A DNA stretch of 5,402 bases. It comes from Bacteroidota bacterium. GTDB taxonomy: Bacteria; Bacteroidota; Bacteroidia; UKL13-3. This document shows, one piece after another, positions 1 to 5,402 of the stretch. The notes beneath the pieces are model-generated. The model was not told the origin of the DNA and searched no databases. It saw nothing but the letters and a program-made list of their open reading frames with translations. The stretch lies in assembly GCA_947460565.1 (NCBI GenBank), contig CANHJJ010000152.1:1-5402 (forward strand), read 5' to 3'. Made by a program: the position numbers and the translations under genes. Numbering within the stretch: the first letter of the stretch is position 1; each line of letters starts with the position of its first letter.

Positions 1-531
1 ATCATCTTGCCAAGCCCTAACTGCAAAATCAGGGGCATCGTATATATCCAAACAGGGAATGGTTTTATCTTTAGAATTAGCTTCAATCAATTGTTTCAAA
101 GTCTGCACCGCATAGAACAGACCCTCATCAGTCATGGCAAAGGCTTTAATATAATTTGGTTTAACTTCTATCTTGTATGACTCAAGATTAGTCGAAAAAT
201 CAACATGATGAGACTTATTAAAAAGGCCAACATACTCCTTATATGTCTTACACTTAACTAATTCAATACCGCCCGATTTTGGTTCAAATGTTTCCTTTAC
301 ATCAAGACCAAAATACATTTTTGTGCTTGACCTTAATTCGTTTATTAAGAAACTATCTGACAACTGAGTGCGTATACTTGTTTCACTAGTAAATGAAAAT
401 CGCCCTTCGTTTACTAGTATTTCCTGAGGCATTGGAATAAGTTTTAATTGAGTTTGTGCAATAGCATGTAAACTTGCAAGTAAAACTATTAATATAGCAA
501 ACAAGACCCTCATATATAAACTACTTTGCAT
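1..531 (-). CDS. Family-20-type glycoside hydrolase (beta-N-acetylhexosaminidase-like), N-terminal part only
   Basis: The first 177 codons are visible; the gene continues beyond the left edge. The protein opens with a signal peptide: Met, one Arg at residue 8, then a hydrophobic stretch (residues 9-21) ending HAIA|Q, so cleavage near residue 25 is likely and the enzyme is exported. After it comes LIPMPQEI...GRFSF (about residues 31-47), typical of the first strand of the GH20 N-terminal domain (GH20b). Then follow YKIEV, a 'DEGLFYAVQTLKQLIE' segment (about 136-151) and IPCLDIYDAPDFAVRAWQDD (about 158-177), matching the family pattern 'G.fyG.qTL.QL ... I.D.P.F..RG'. Family members remove terminal N-acetylhexosamine from glycans or peptidoglycan fragments. 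The catalytic Asp-Glu pair lies outside the window, so activity cannot be judged. An in-frame TGA (543-541) lies just upstream. ATG at 531 is used, but ATG at 513 gives an equally good signal peptide. Other families with a GH20b-like domain (such as GH84) are less likely. Confidence 0.8.
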   Translation of the reverse strand, partial: MQSSLYMRVLFAILIVLLASLHAIAQTQLKLIPMPQEILVNEGRFSFTSETSIRTQLSDSFLINELRSSTKMYFGLDVKETFEPKSGGIELVKCKTYKEYVGLFNKSHHVDFSTNLESYKIEVKPNYIKAFAMTDEGLFYAVQTLKQLIEANSKDKTIPCLDIYDAPDFAVRAWQDD

Positions 532-582
532 GGTTACTAATCATTAACATTAATCAATGATAGTAAATCTAATTGCAAGTAT

Positions 583-615
583 CAAACACAGCAATGAAAC
601 ATAATAAGAATCAAA
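583..615 (-). promoter_or_regulatory. Candidate promoter for the glycoside hydrolase gene
   Basis: On the minus strand, TTTG (615-612) is followed after 21 bases by TGTGTTTG (590-583). This fits the Bacteroidota form TTTG-N19-21-TAnnTTTG with one mismatch (G for A at the second base of the -7 box). It would start transcription near 578, about 45 bases before the ATG at 531. The match is imperfect in AT-rich DNA, so this is a candidate only. Confidence 0.35.
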
Positions 616-622
616 TAATACA

Positions 623-650
623 TTGTGCCAAAAGCGCGAAATTTGTTTTG
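623..650 (+). promoter_or_regulatory. Candidate promoter for the P-type ATPase gene
   Basis: TTG (623-625) is followed after 17 bases by TTGTTTTG (643-650). This matches TTG-N17-23-TAnnTTTG with one mismatch (T for A at the second base of the -7 box). The start of transcription would be near 655, leaving about 35 untranslated bases before the ATG at 691. No perfect -7 box exists on this strand between 532 and 690. No Shine-Dalgarno sequence precedes the ATG, which is usual in this phylum. Confidence 0.3.
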
Positions 651-690
651 TTTATTTCCTTGAAAGTCACTCACCAAAATAAACAACATA

Positions 691-3204
691 ATGACTCAAA
701 ACCATTTTAACATACAAGGTTTAACAGACGTTGAAGTAATTGAATCGCGAAAAACAAATGGGACAAACTCATTAAAACTAAAGGAAAATAATGCCTTTTT
801 TGATTTTTTAAAAAGTCTCCTATCTGATCCCATGTTGATGCTGCTTTTATTAGCAGCTGCCATCTATTTTATTAGTGGAGATACCGGTGATGGTATTTTT
901 ATGTTGTGTGCCATTTTGTTTGAGGTGGCACTTTCTGTATACCAAGACAGGAAAAGTAAAAATGCATTAGATAAACTAAAAAAATATAGCCAAGCGAAAT
1001 GCAAAGTGATAAGAGAGGGAGAAATAGTAGAAATTGAAAGCGAAGAGTTGGTGATAGGAGATTGCTTAATGATTGAAGAAGGCACTTCCATAACAGCTGA
1101 TGGTATCATCATTCATTCAAATGATTTCTCGGTAAATGAATCAATTATTACCGGAGAATCATTGCCTATAAACAAGGATAAATTAGAGGGCAATAACCTA
1201 ATCTATCAAGGGACTACAGTAGCTAGTGGCCTGGCAGTAGCCAAAATTAGTGCCATTGGCAATGCTACCGAACTTGGAAAAATTGGTCAAAGTTTAGATG
1301 AAATAAAAGAAGAGAAAACACCACTTGAAGCACAAATTTCAAACTTTGTAAAAAAGATGGTCATCATCGGTGCCATTGTATTCACCATTGTTTGGCTACT
1401 CAATTTTTATTATACAAAAAATGCATTAGAAAGTCTTTTAAAATCACTCACATTGGCCATGAGTATCATCCCCGAAGAAATTCCAGTTGCCTTTTCAACC
1501 TTTATGGCGCTAGGCGCTTGGCGATTGATGAAACTTGGGATAGTGGTTAAGCAAATGAAAACGGTTGAAACGCTTGGCAGTGCCACAGTTATCTGTACCG
1601 ACAAAACAGGCACATTGACTGAAAACAAAATGAGTTTGGCAAAAATCTATGTTCCTAATCAAACATTTAAAATCTGTGACGCGCAATCTATTAACGAACC
1701 CACCGAAAAAGAACTGATTCGCATTGCCATGTTTGCTAGTGAACCCATTCCTTTCGACCCAATGGAATTGGCTTTACATGATACTTATACAAGTCTGACA
1801 CCTGACGATGAAAGGAAACATTATCACATGATACATGAATACCCCTTATCAGGCAAACCACCCATGATGACTCATGTGTTTGAGAACAATAAAAAAGAAA
1901 GAATTGTAGCTGCTAAAGGTGCAGCTGAAGCCATTATTCAATTGTGCCATTTGACAAATGATGAGGCCCTTAATGCAGAAAAAGCAATTGAAACCTTGTC
2001 GACCGAAGGTTACAGACTATTAGCGGTAGCACAAGTTATACATGAAGGTAATGATTTTCCGAAAACACAGCAAGAATTTGAGTTTGAATTCAAAGGAATT
2101 ATCGCTTTTTATGATCCACCTAAGTTACATATCAATAAAGTACTCAATGATTTTTATGATGCAGGTATAAGCGTAAAAATAATAACCGGTGACAATGCGC
2201 TTACTACCCATTCAATTGCTCGACAAATAGGTTTTAAAGGTTGGGAAAACAGTATTTCAGGGAATGAATTGATGGCTTTAAATGATTCGGAATTGAAGGA
2301 TATAGTTAAATCAACCAATGTATACACACGCATGTTTCCTGAGGCCAAACTTAAAATTATCAATGCCCTAAAATCAAACAATGAAGTAGTGGCTATGACG
2401 GGTGATGGGGTAAATGATGGCCCTGCATTAAAGGCAGCCCATATAGGAATTGCCATGGGAAAGAAAGGTACTGAAATTGCCAAACAAGCAGCATCCCTTA
2501 TCCTACTCGAAGATGATTTATCAAAAATGGTAGACGCTATTGCCATGGGAAGAAGAATTTACAGCAACCTAAAAAAGGCCATTCAATATATCATCTCGAT
2601 TCATATTCCGATTATTTTAACCGTCTTTATTCCCTTAGCTTTTGGTTGGGTTTATCCCAATATATTTTCTCCTGTTCACGTTATATTCTTGGAATTAATT
2701 ATGGGTCCAACTTGCTCCATAATTTATGAAAACGAACCCATTGAAAAGAACCTAATGAAACAAAAACCTCGACCCTTTTCAAATTCATTTTTCAGTTGGC
2801 GGGAATTGGGTATAAGTATCATACAAGGATTGGTAATTACAATCGGCATCTTATTCATCTACCAAACAGCAATTAGATTTTCTTACAACGAAAATACCAC
2901 AAGAACCATGGTTTTTGCAACCCTAATATCAGCCAATATTTTTTTAACATTGGTGAATAGGTCTTTCCATTTTTCAATTTTGAAAACAATTGGCTACAAA
3001 AACAATATGGTACTGCTTATCATTAGTATTACTTGCACCTTAACTGTTGTACTTATTTATATACCAAAACTGGCTCATTTTTTTAACTTTGAGAGACTTG
3101 ATGTTTCAAAATTAACAAGCAGTGTATGTATCGGTTTTATTAGTGTAATTTGGTTTGAAATTGTAAAATGTTGGAATAGAAAAAAACAGGCAAGTGATAA
3201 CTAA
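691..3204 (+). CDS. Cation-translocating P-type ATPase (P2-like, ion unknown)
   Basis: This is a complete 837-residue inner-membrane ion pump driven by ATP hydrolysis. A short cation-ATPase N domain (GLTDVEVIESR, residues 10-20) precedes TM1 and TM2 (about 47-84). The actuator domain carries TGES (154-157; Glu156 drives dephosphorylation). TM3 (about 223-241) and TM4 follow, the latter with PEEIP (261-265). The phosphorylation site is DKTGTLT with Asp304. The nucleotide domain has KGAAEA (Lys409), then come DPPK (475-478), TGD (499-501) and the hinge GDGVND (571-576). TM5-TM10 occupy about 631-828. Nothing is truncated; the length is shorter than SERCA but normal for bacterial pumps. Glu262 corresponds to the SERCA TM4 ligand, but the TM5 and TM6 ligands are replaced (see findings), so calcium should not be assumed. 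The ATG is the first after an in-frame TGA at 661-663. The gene stands alone: divergent from the glycoside hydrolase gene and convergent with map. The family call is firm; substrate and direction of transport are not. Confidence 0.95.
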   Translation: MTQNHFNIQGLTDVEVIESRKTNGTNSLKLKENNAFFDFLKSLLSDPMLMLLLLAAAIYFISGDTGDGIFMLCAILFEVALSVYQDRKSKNALDKLKKYSQAKCKVIREGEIVEIESEELVIGDCLMIEEGTSITADGIIIHSNDFSVNESIITGESLPINKDKLEGNNLIYQGTTVASGLAVAKISAIGNATELGKIGQSLDEIKEEKTPLEAQISNFVKKMVIIGAIVFTIVWLLNFYYTKNALESLLKSLTLAMSIIPEEIPVAFSTFMALGAWRLMKLGIVVKQMKTVETLGSATVICTDKTGTLTENKMSLAKIYVPNQTFKICDAQSINEPTEKELIRIAMFASEPIPFDPMELALHDTYTSLTPDDERKHYHMIHEYPLSGKPPMMTHVFENNKKERIVAAKGAAEAIIQLCHLTNDEALNAEKAIETLSTEGYRLLAVAQVIHEGNDFPKTQQEFEFEFKGIIAFYDPPKLHINKVLNDFYDAGISVKIITGDNALTTHSIARQIGFKGWENSISGNELMALNDSELKDIVKSTNVYTRMFPEAKLKIINALKSNNEVVAMTGDGVNDGPALKAAHIGIAMGKKGTEIAKQAASLILLEDDLSKMVDAIAMGRRIYSNLKKAIQYIISIHIPIILTVFIPLAFGWVYPNIFSPVHVIFLELIMGPTCSIIYENEPIEKNLMKQKPRPFSNSFFSWRELGISIIQGLVITIGILFIYQTAIRFSYNENTTRTMVFATLISANIFLTLVNRSFHFSILKTIGYKNNMVLLIISITCTLTVVLIYIPKLAHFFNFERLDVSKLTSSVCIGFISVIWFEIVKCWNRKKQASDN

Positions 3205-4007
3205 TAAACACTTGCAGGAATTTCATATTCATTGTCAACATCTGTTAAAACGAAAGGAGCTGTTTTCGTAACACAAATGGTATGTTCATATTGAGCTGAT
3301 AATTTTCCATCAATCGTTCTTGCTGTCCAATTGTCCTTCTTATCCACCTTGCTTCGGGCTTTTCCGGCATTAATCATAGGCTCGATGGTAAATATCATAC
3401 CTGCTTTCATTTCAGGTCCCATGTCTTCGGGTGTGCTATGATTTACCTCAGGCTCTTCATGAAATTTCAAACCCACACCATGACCACAAAACTCATAGAC
3501 AACTGAATAGCCAAGTGATTTAGCATATCGATCAATCTCAACTCCTATTTGGCCTATTTTATTACCTTCATAACATTGTCTGATTCCAATATTAAGGCAT
3601 TCTTTGGTAGCTACAATCAGTTTTTTCGCGTGATCTGTTACTTCTCCTACTGTAAACATAGAAGAAGTATCACCAAAATATCCGTCAAGAATGGTGGTTA
3701 CATCAATATTCAATATATCCCCATCTCGCAATTCATATTTTCCGGGAATACCATGACAAATCACATCATTCACCGAAATACAAGTTTCTTTGGGATAGCC
3801 ATGATAACCTAAAGTTGCGGCTTTTGCTTTGTTATCATATATGTATTGCCTACAAATATCATTCAGATATTGAGTCGTAACACCTGCCTTTACAAATGGT
3901 GCAACCACCTTTAAGGTTTGAGCAGCAAGGACAGAACTTCTTCTAATACCTTCAATCTGCTCATTGTTTTTATAAATGATTTTTGCTCTTGTATCTCTAA
4001 ATACCAC
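3201..4007 (-). CDS. map: Type I methionine aminopeptidase
   Basis: This cytosolic metalloenzyme removes the initiator methionine from nascent proteins. The 268-residue product shows the pita-bread fold motifs in order: IYKNNEQIEGIR at the N-terminus, NDVICHGIP with the substrate-binding His85, metal ligands Asp102 (NIDV) and Asp113 (GDTS), His176 (GHGVG), Glu209 (FTIEPM) and Glu241 (QYEHT). The spacing between the first four ligands equals that of the E. coli enzyme (11, 63 and 33 residues), and the last differs by one, so it should be active. There is no N-terminal zinc-finger extension. The start is GTG at 4007-4005; an in-frame TGA at 4016-4014 blocks extension and no ATG occurs before residue 117. 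This puts about eight residues before the point where homologues usually begin. The gene is separated from the upstream Hpt gene by a terminator and ends inside the last codons of the convergent ATPase gene. It is not next to ribosomal-protein or infA genes, so a second copy in the genome is possible. Confidence 0.95.
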   Translation of the reverse strand: MVFRDTRAKIIYKNNEQIEGIRRSSVLAAQTLKVVAPFVKAGVTTQYLNDICRQYIYDNKAKAATLGYHGYPKETCISVNDVICHGIPGKYELRDGDILNIDVTTILDGYFGDTSSMFTVGEVTDHAKKLIVATKECLNIGIRQCYEGNKIGQIGVEIDRYAKSLGYSVVYEFCGHGVGLKFHEEPEVNHSTPEDMGPEMKAGMIFTIEPMINAGKARSKVDKKDNWTARTIDGKLSAQYEHTICVTKTAPFVLTDVDNEYEIPASVY

Positions 4008-4037
4008 TTTGATTCAAATAATTGGATAATAATAACA

Positions 4038-4066
4038 AAGGCAACACTGCATCACAGTATTGCCTT
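4038..4066 (-). terminator. Rho-independent-type terminator after the Hpt gene
   Basis: A 12-base arm (4038-4049, AAGGCAACACTG) faces a 12-base arm (4055-4066, CAGTATTGCCTT) across a 5-base loop. On the plus strand one pair (4045 with 4059) is a C-A mismatch, while in minus-strand RNA the same position is a G-U wobble, giving an unbroken 12-bp stem. In the minus direction the stem ends in UU and continues into a U-rich run (GUUAUUAUUAU). It lies 22 bases past the Hpt stop codon and 31 bases before the map start, so it should end Hpt transcripts and limit readthrough into map. The U tract is interrupted, so efficiency is uncertain. Confidence 0.75.
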
Positions 4067-4087
4067 ATTAAATAAATAATTTGTAAA

Positions 4088-4432
4088 CTATATTGTTTTT
4101 AAACCTTCAACAATTTCTTCTTTAAGCAATAGGATTTCACTCTTTACTTTTCCGATTAATACAGGAATTTGATCCAAATTGCTTCTTTCCTTGCCATACA
4201 CCTCAAGGCTTCTGATGGTTTCAAATAAGTCATTTGCACCCAACATTTGAACGGGAGCTTTCATTTTGTGAGCAAGTGAGCCTATTCGCTCATATTCGCT
4301 ATTTGCTAAAAGGGCATCATATTGATCAGCTTCTGAAGCTGTAGTGACAACAAACAACTCAAGCATTTCACGAATGAAATTTTTGTCTCCGCCTGATATT
4401 TCGTTTAAATAAGTTAAATCTAATTTGCTCAT
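4088..4432 (-). CDS. Stand-alone histidine phosphotransfer (Hpt) domain protein
   Basis: The 114-residue protein is a single Hpt domain, a four-helix bundle that relays phosphate between the receiver domain of a hybrid histidine kinase and a response regulator. It begins LDLTYLNEISGGDKNFIREMLELF (about residues 4-27), the usual first two helices with the G-G-D turn and conserved F.......F spacing. The phosphorylatable histidine is His55 in AHKMKAP, a variant of the family pattern AHxLKG/S, followed by QMLGANDLFETIRSLE (about 62-77). There is no kinase, receiver or membrane segment, so it acts as a free cytosolic relay. ATG at 4432 is chosen because the conserved domain starts at once after it and a perfect -7 box lies upstream; a 40-codon in-frame extension to 4552 would run through the divergent NlpC/P60 gene and has no domain content. 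No kinase or regulator is adjacent, so its partners are unknown. The gene is divergent from the NlpC/P60 peptidase gene and ends before a terminator hairpin. Confidence 0.88.
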   Translation of the reverse strand: MSKLDLTYLNEISGGDKNFIREMLELFVVTTASEADQYDALLANSEYERIGSLAHKMKAPVQMLGANDLFETIRSLEVYGKERSNLDQIPVLIGKVKSEILLLKEEIVEGLKTI

Positions 4433-4471
4433 AATAATAAGTGCAATTGTAATATTATTATTTCTAAATGA

Positions 4472-4479
4472 CAAAAGTA
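4472..4479 (-). promoter_or_regulatory. -7 promoter box for the Hpt gene
   Basis: Minus-strand TACTTTTG (4479-4472) is a perfect match to the Bacteroidota -7 consensus TAnnTTTG. Transcription would start near 4467, about 35 bases before the ATG at 4432. No TTG sits at the expected -33 spacing (about 17-23 bases upstream), so the promoter would depend mainly on the -7 box or on an activator. The box directly abuts the divergent box for the NlpC/P60 gene. Confidence 0.5.
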
Positions 4480-4480
4480 T

Positions 4481-4488
4481 TAACTTTG
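4481..4488 (+). promoter_or_regulatory. -7 promoter box for the NlpC/P60 gene
   Basis: TAACTTTG is a perfect match to TAnnTTTG. Transcription would begin roughly at 4493-4495, only a few bases before the ATG at 4497, giving a leaderless or almost leaderless mRNA. No TTG lies at the expected -33 position; the nearest resemblance is TTTC at 4461-4464, 16 bases upstream. The box argues against any translation start upstream of it. Confidence 0.5.
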
Positions 4489-4496
4489 TACGCAAT

Positions 4497-5261
4497 ATGT
4501 ATGGAATTTGCAAATTAAGCCTTGTTCCCGTAAGAGCCGAAGCAAGCAGCAAAAGCGAGATGACTACCCAATTGCTAATGGGTGATATCTATCAGGTATT
4601 AAGCCAAAAAGAAGAATGGTTTTTTATTGAAACACTCTCCGATAAATATACAGGTTGGATCAATCACTTACAGCATTTTAAGTTAAATGACCAATCTTTA
4701 ATTATTGAAAAGGCTCATATTTCAGATGTTTACCCTTTCCAAAGCGCTTTCAATAAGAGCACACAGCAGAAACAAATTATTCCTTTTGGAGCTAGCATTT
4801 ATAGTTCGTTAACAACTAATTCTAATACATTTAGAATTGATGAAAATGAATTTGAGAAAGCAAATCAAAATAATGAGACGCTTGATTTGGTTTCAACCGC
4901 GAAGCTATTTTTGTCGACCCCATACCTTTGGGGAGGAAAAACAGCTTTTGGAATTGACTGCTCAGGTTTCACTCAAGTGGTTTTTAAAAAGCATGATATC
5001 CAACTTCATAGAGATGCTTGGCAACAAGCACAACAGGGCGAAGTGGTTGATTTCCTTAGTGTATCTAAACCAGGTGATTTAGCCTTTTTTGACAACGATG
5101 AGGGTAAAATTACGCATGTGGGAATATTATTAAACAATGCTGAAATCATTCATGCTAGCGGTCAGGTGAAGATTGAAAAAATTGACAACCATGGAATCAT
5201 TCATATGGATACTAAACAATACTCTCATAAATTGAGGCTTATCCGAAGAATTTTAAAATAA
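4497..5261 (+). CDS. NlpC/P60 family (C40) cysteine peptidase with SH3-like domains
   Basis: A 254-residue protein that probably cleaves peptidoglycan stem peptides, as gamma-D-Glu-diamino-acid endopeptidases of this family do. The N-terminal half has two bacterial SH3-like modules: one starting YGICKLSLVPVRAEASSKSE (residues 2-21) through GWINHLQHF, and a weaker second one (about 66-118). The NlpC/P60 domain fills about residues 130-254, with YLWGGKTAFGIDCSGFTQ carrying the nucleophile Cys155, then ITHVGI (His207) and IIHASG (His219); the spacings of 52 and 12 are close to those of E. coli Spr/MepS, so it should be active. The start at 4497 is preferred because homologues of this Bacteroidota group, as I remember them, begin almost exactly here and a perfect -7 box precedes it. 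With this start there is no signal peptide. An in-frame ATG at 4425 would add 24 mostly hydrophobic residues but overlaps the Hpt gene and both promoter boxes. Peptide substrate and location (cytosolic recycling or export by another route) are open. Confidence 0.9.
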   Translation: MYGICKLSLVPVRAEASSKSEMTTQLLMGDIYQVLSQKEEWFFIETLSDKYTGWINHLQHFKLNDQSLIIEKAHISDVYPFQSAFNKSTQQKQIIPFGASIYSSLTTNSNTFRIDENEFEKANQNNETLDLVSTAKLFLSTPYLWGGKTAFGIDCSGFTQVVFKKHDIQLHRDAWQQAQQGEVVDFLSVSKPGDLAFFDNDEGKITHVGILLNNAEIIHASGQVKIEKIDNHGIIHMDTKQYSHKLRLIRRILK

Positions 5262-5276
5262 ATATATTTTTAAAAC

Positions 5277-5284
5277 TATTTTTG
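5277..5284 (+). promoter_or_regulatory. Candidate -7 promoter box for the peroxiredoxin gene
   Basis: TATTTTTG is a perfect match to TAnnTTTG in the 57-bp gap after the peptidase gene. It would start transcription near 5290, about 30 bases before the ATG at 5319. A second, imperfect box, TAACTTTA (5298-5305), is an alternative. No good -33 TTG is seen for either. Since no convincing terminator separates the two genes, readthrough from the peptidase gene is also possible. Confidence 0.4.
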
Positions 5285-5318
5285 AACTTAATCATTATAA
5301 CTTTAAACGATTATACAC

Positions 5319-5402
5319 ATGACATTACAAAAAGGCGACAAAGCCCCTTCATTTTCATTATTAAATACTGAAAAACAAGAAGTAAAACTTGAAGATTTCA
5401 AA
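5319..5402 (+). CDS. Peroxiredoxin (AhpC/TSA family), N-terminal 28 codons
   Basis: The visible start MTLQKGDKAPSFSLLNTE followed by VKLEDFK is the first beta-hairpin region of the thioredoxin-fold peroxiredoxins, whose signature is 'GdkAPdFtL.n..g..vsL.dfkGk'. These enzymes reduce hydrogen peroxide and organic hydroperoxides through a peroxidatic cysteine that would lie about 15-20 residues past the right edge, so neither catalytic cysteine can be checked. The short N-terminus without a signal peptide points to a cytosolic enzyme of the Bcp/Tpx or general Prx type; the subclass cannot be decided. The ATG lies 57 bases after the peptidase stop codon. A thioredoxin-like or TlpA-type protein is a less likely alternative because those usually carry a signal peptide. 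Confidence 0.8.
   Translation, partial: MTLQKGDKAPSFSLLNTEKQEVKLEDFK

Noticed and set aside
541..560. Inverted repeat TCATT...AATGA in the divergent gap before the ATPase gene
   Set aside because: Only five pairs around a 10-base centre in AT-rich DNA; no second copy was seen, so it is within chance expectation.
2154..2546. A 130-codon minus-strand open frame inside the ATPase gene
   Set aside because: It is antisense to the TGD and GDGVND motifs, its composition mirrors the conserved sense codons, and nothing in it resembles a protein domain.
3549..3812. An 87-codon plus-strand open frame inside the map gene
   Set aside because: It lies wholly antisense to well-conserved metal-ligand motifs of map, has no recognisable domain, and no promoter box; it is a shadow frame.
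4433..4552. Upstream extension of the Hpt gene to an ATG at 4552
   Set aside because: The extra 40 codons run through the start of the NlpC/P60 gene and both promoter boxes, and the Hpt domain is complete without them.
5255..5271. AAAATA/TATTTT hairpin at the end of the peptidase gene as a terminator
   Set aside because: The six-pair stem is all A-T, overlaps the stop codon and has no G-C core or clear U tract, so it would be unstable.
1..5402. Mobile element, defence system, CRISPR array or prophage signature
   Set aside because: Reading both strands showed no transposase, integrase, direct-repeat array, target-site duplication or defence-type domain. The gene content is ordinary chromosomal housekeeping and cell-envelope functions.

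Overview
The window looks like ordinary chromosomal sequence from a member of the Bacteroidota. The evidence is the low G+C content by eye, the lack of clear Shine-Dalgarno sequences before the genes, several matches to the Bacteroidota -7 promoter box (TAnnTTTG), and proteins of types common in that phylum. I cannot place it to genus. There are no RNA genes, insertion sequences, CRISPR arrays, phage genes or plasmid genes that I can support.

Layout from left to right. (1) On the minus strand, running off the left edge, lies the start of a secreted family-20-type glycoside hydrolase (beta-N-acetylhexosaminidase-like). Only the signal peptide and the non-catalytic N-terminal domain are visible. 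(2) A 159-bp divergent intergenic region (532-690) holds weak candidate promoters in both directions. (3) On the plus strand is a complete 837-residue cation-transporting P-type ATPase of P2-like architecture, with all catalytic motifs and about ten membrane segments. Its ion-site residues in TM5 and TM6 differ from SERCA-type calcium pumps. (4) Convergent with it, sharing a 4-bp stop overlap, is a minus-strand type I methionine aminopeptidase (map) with a GTG start. (5) Upstream of map is a strong hairpin read as the terminator of the next minus-strand gene, a stand-alone histidine phosphotransfer (Hpt) protein of 114 residues. (6) Divergent from the Hpt gene is a plus-strand NlpC/P60 (C40) cysteine peptidase with two SH3-like N-terminal domains. 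The two genes share a 64-bp gap with two back-to-back TAnnTTTG boxes one base apart. (7) At the right edge are the first 28 codons of a peroxiredoxin.

The genes do not form one pathway. They are single-gene or near-single-gene units for polysaccharide or peptidoglycan turnover (GH20-like, NlpC/P60), ion transport, protein N-terminal maturation, phosphorelay signalling and peroxide defence. I found no convincing undescribed system. The points most worth a second look are the compact divergent promoter between the Hpt and NlpC/P60 genes, which implies a nearly leaderless NlpC/P60 mRNA, and the unassigned ion specificity of the ATPase.
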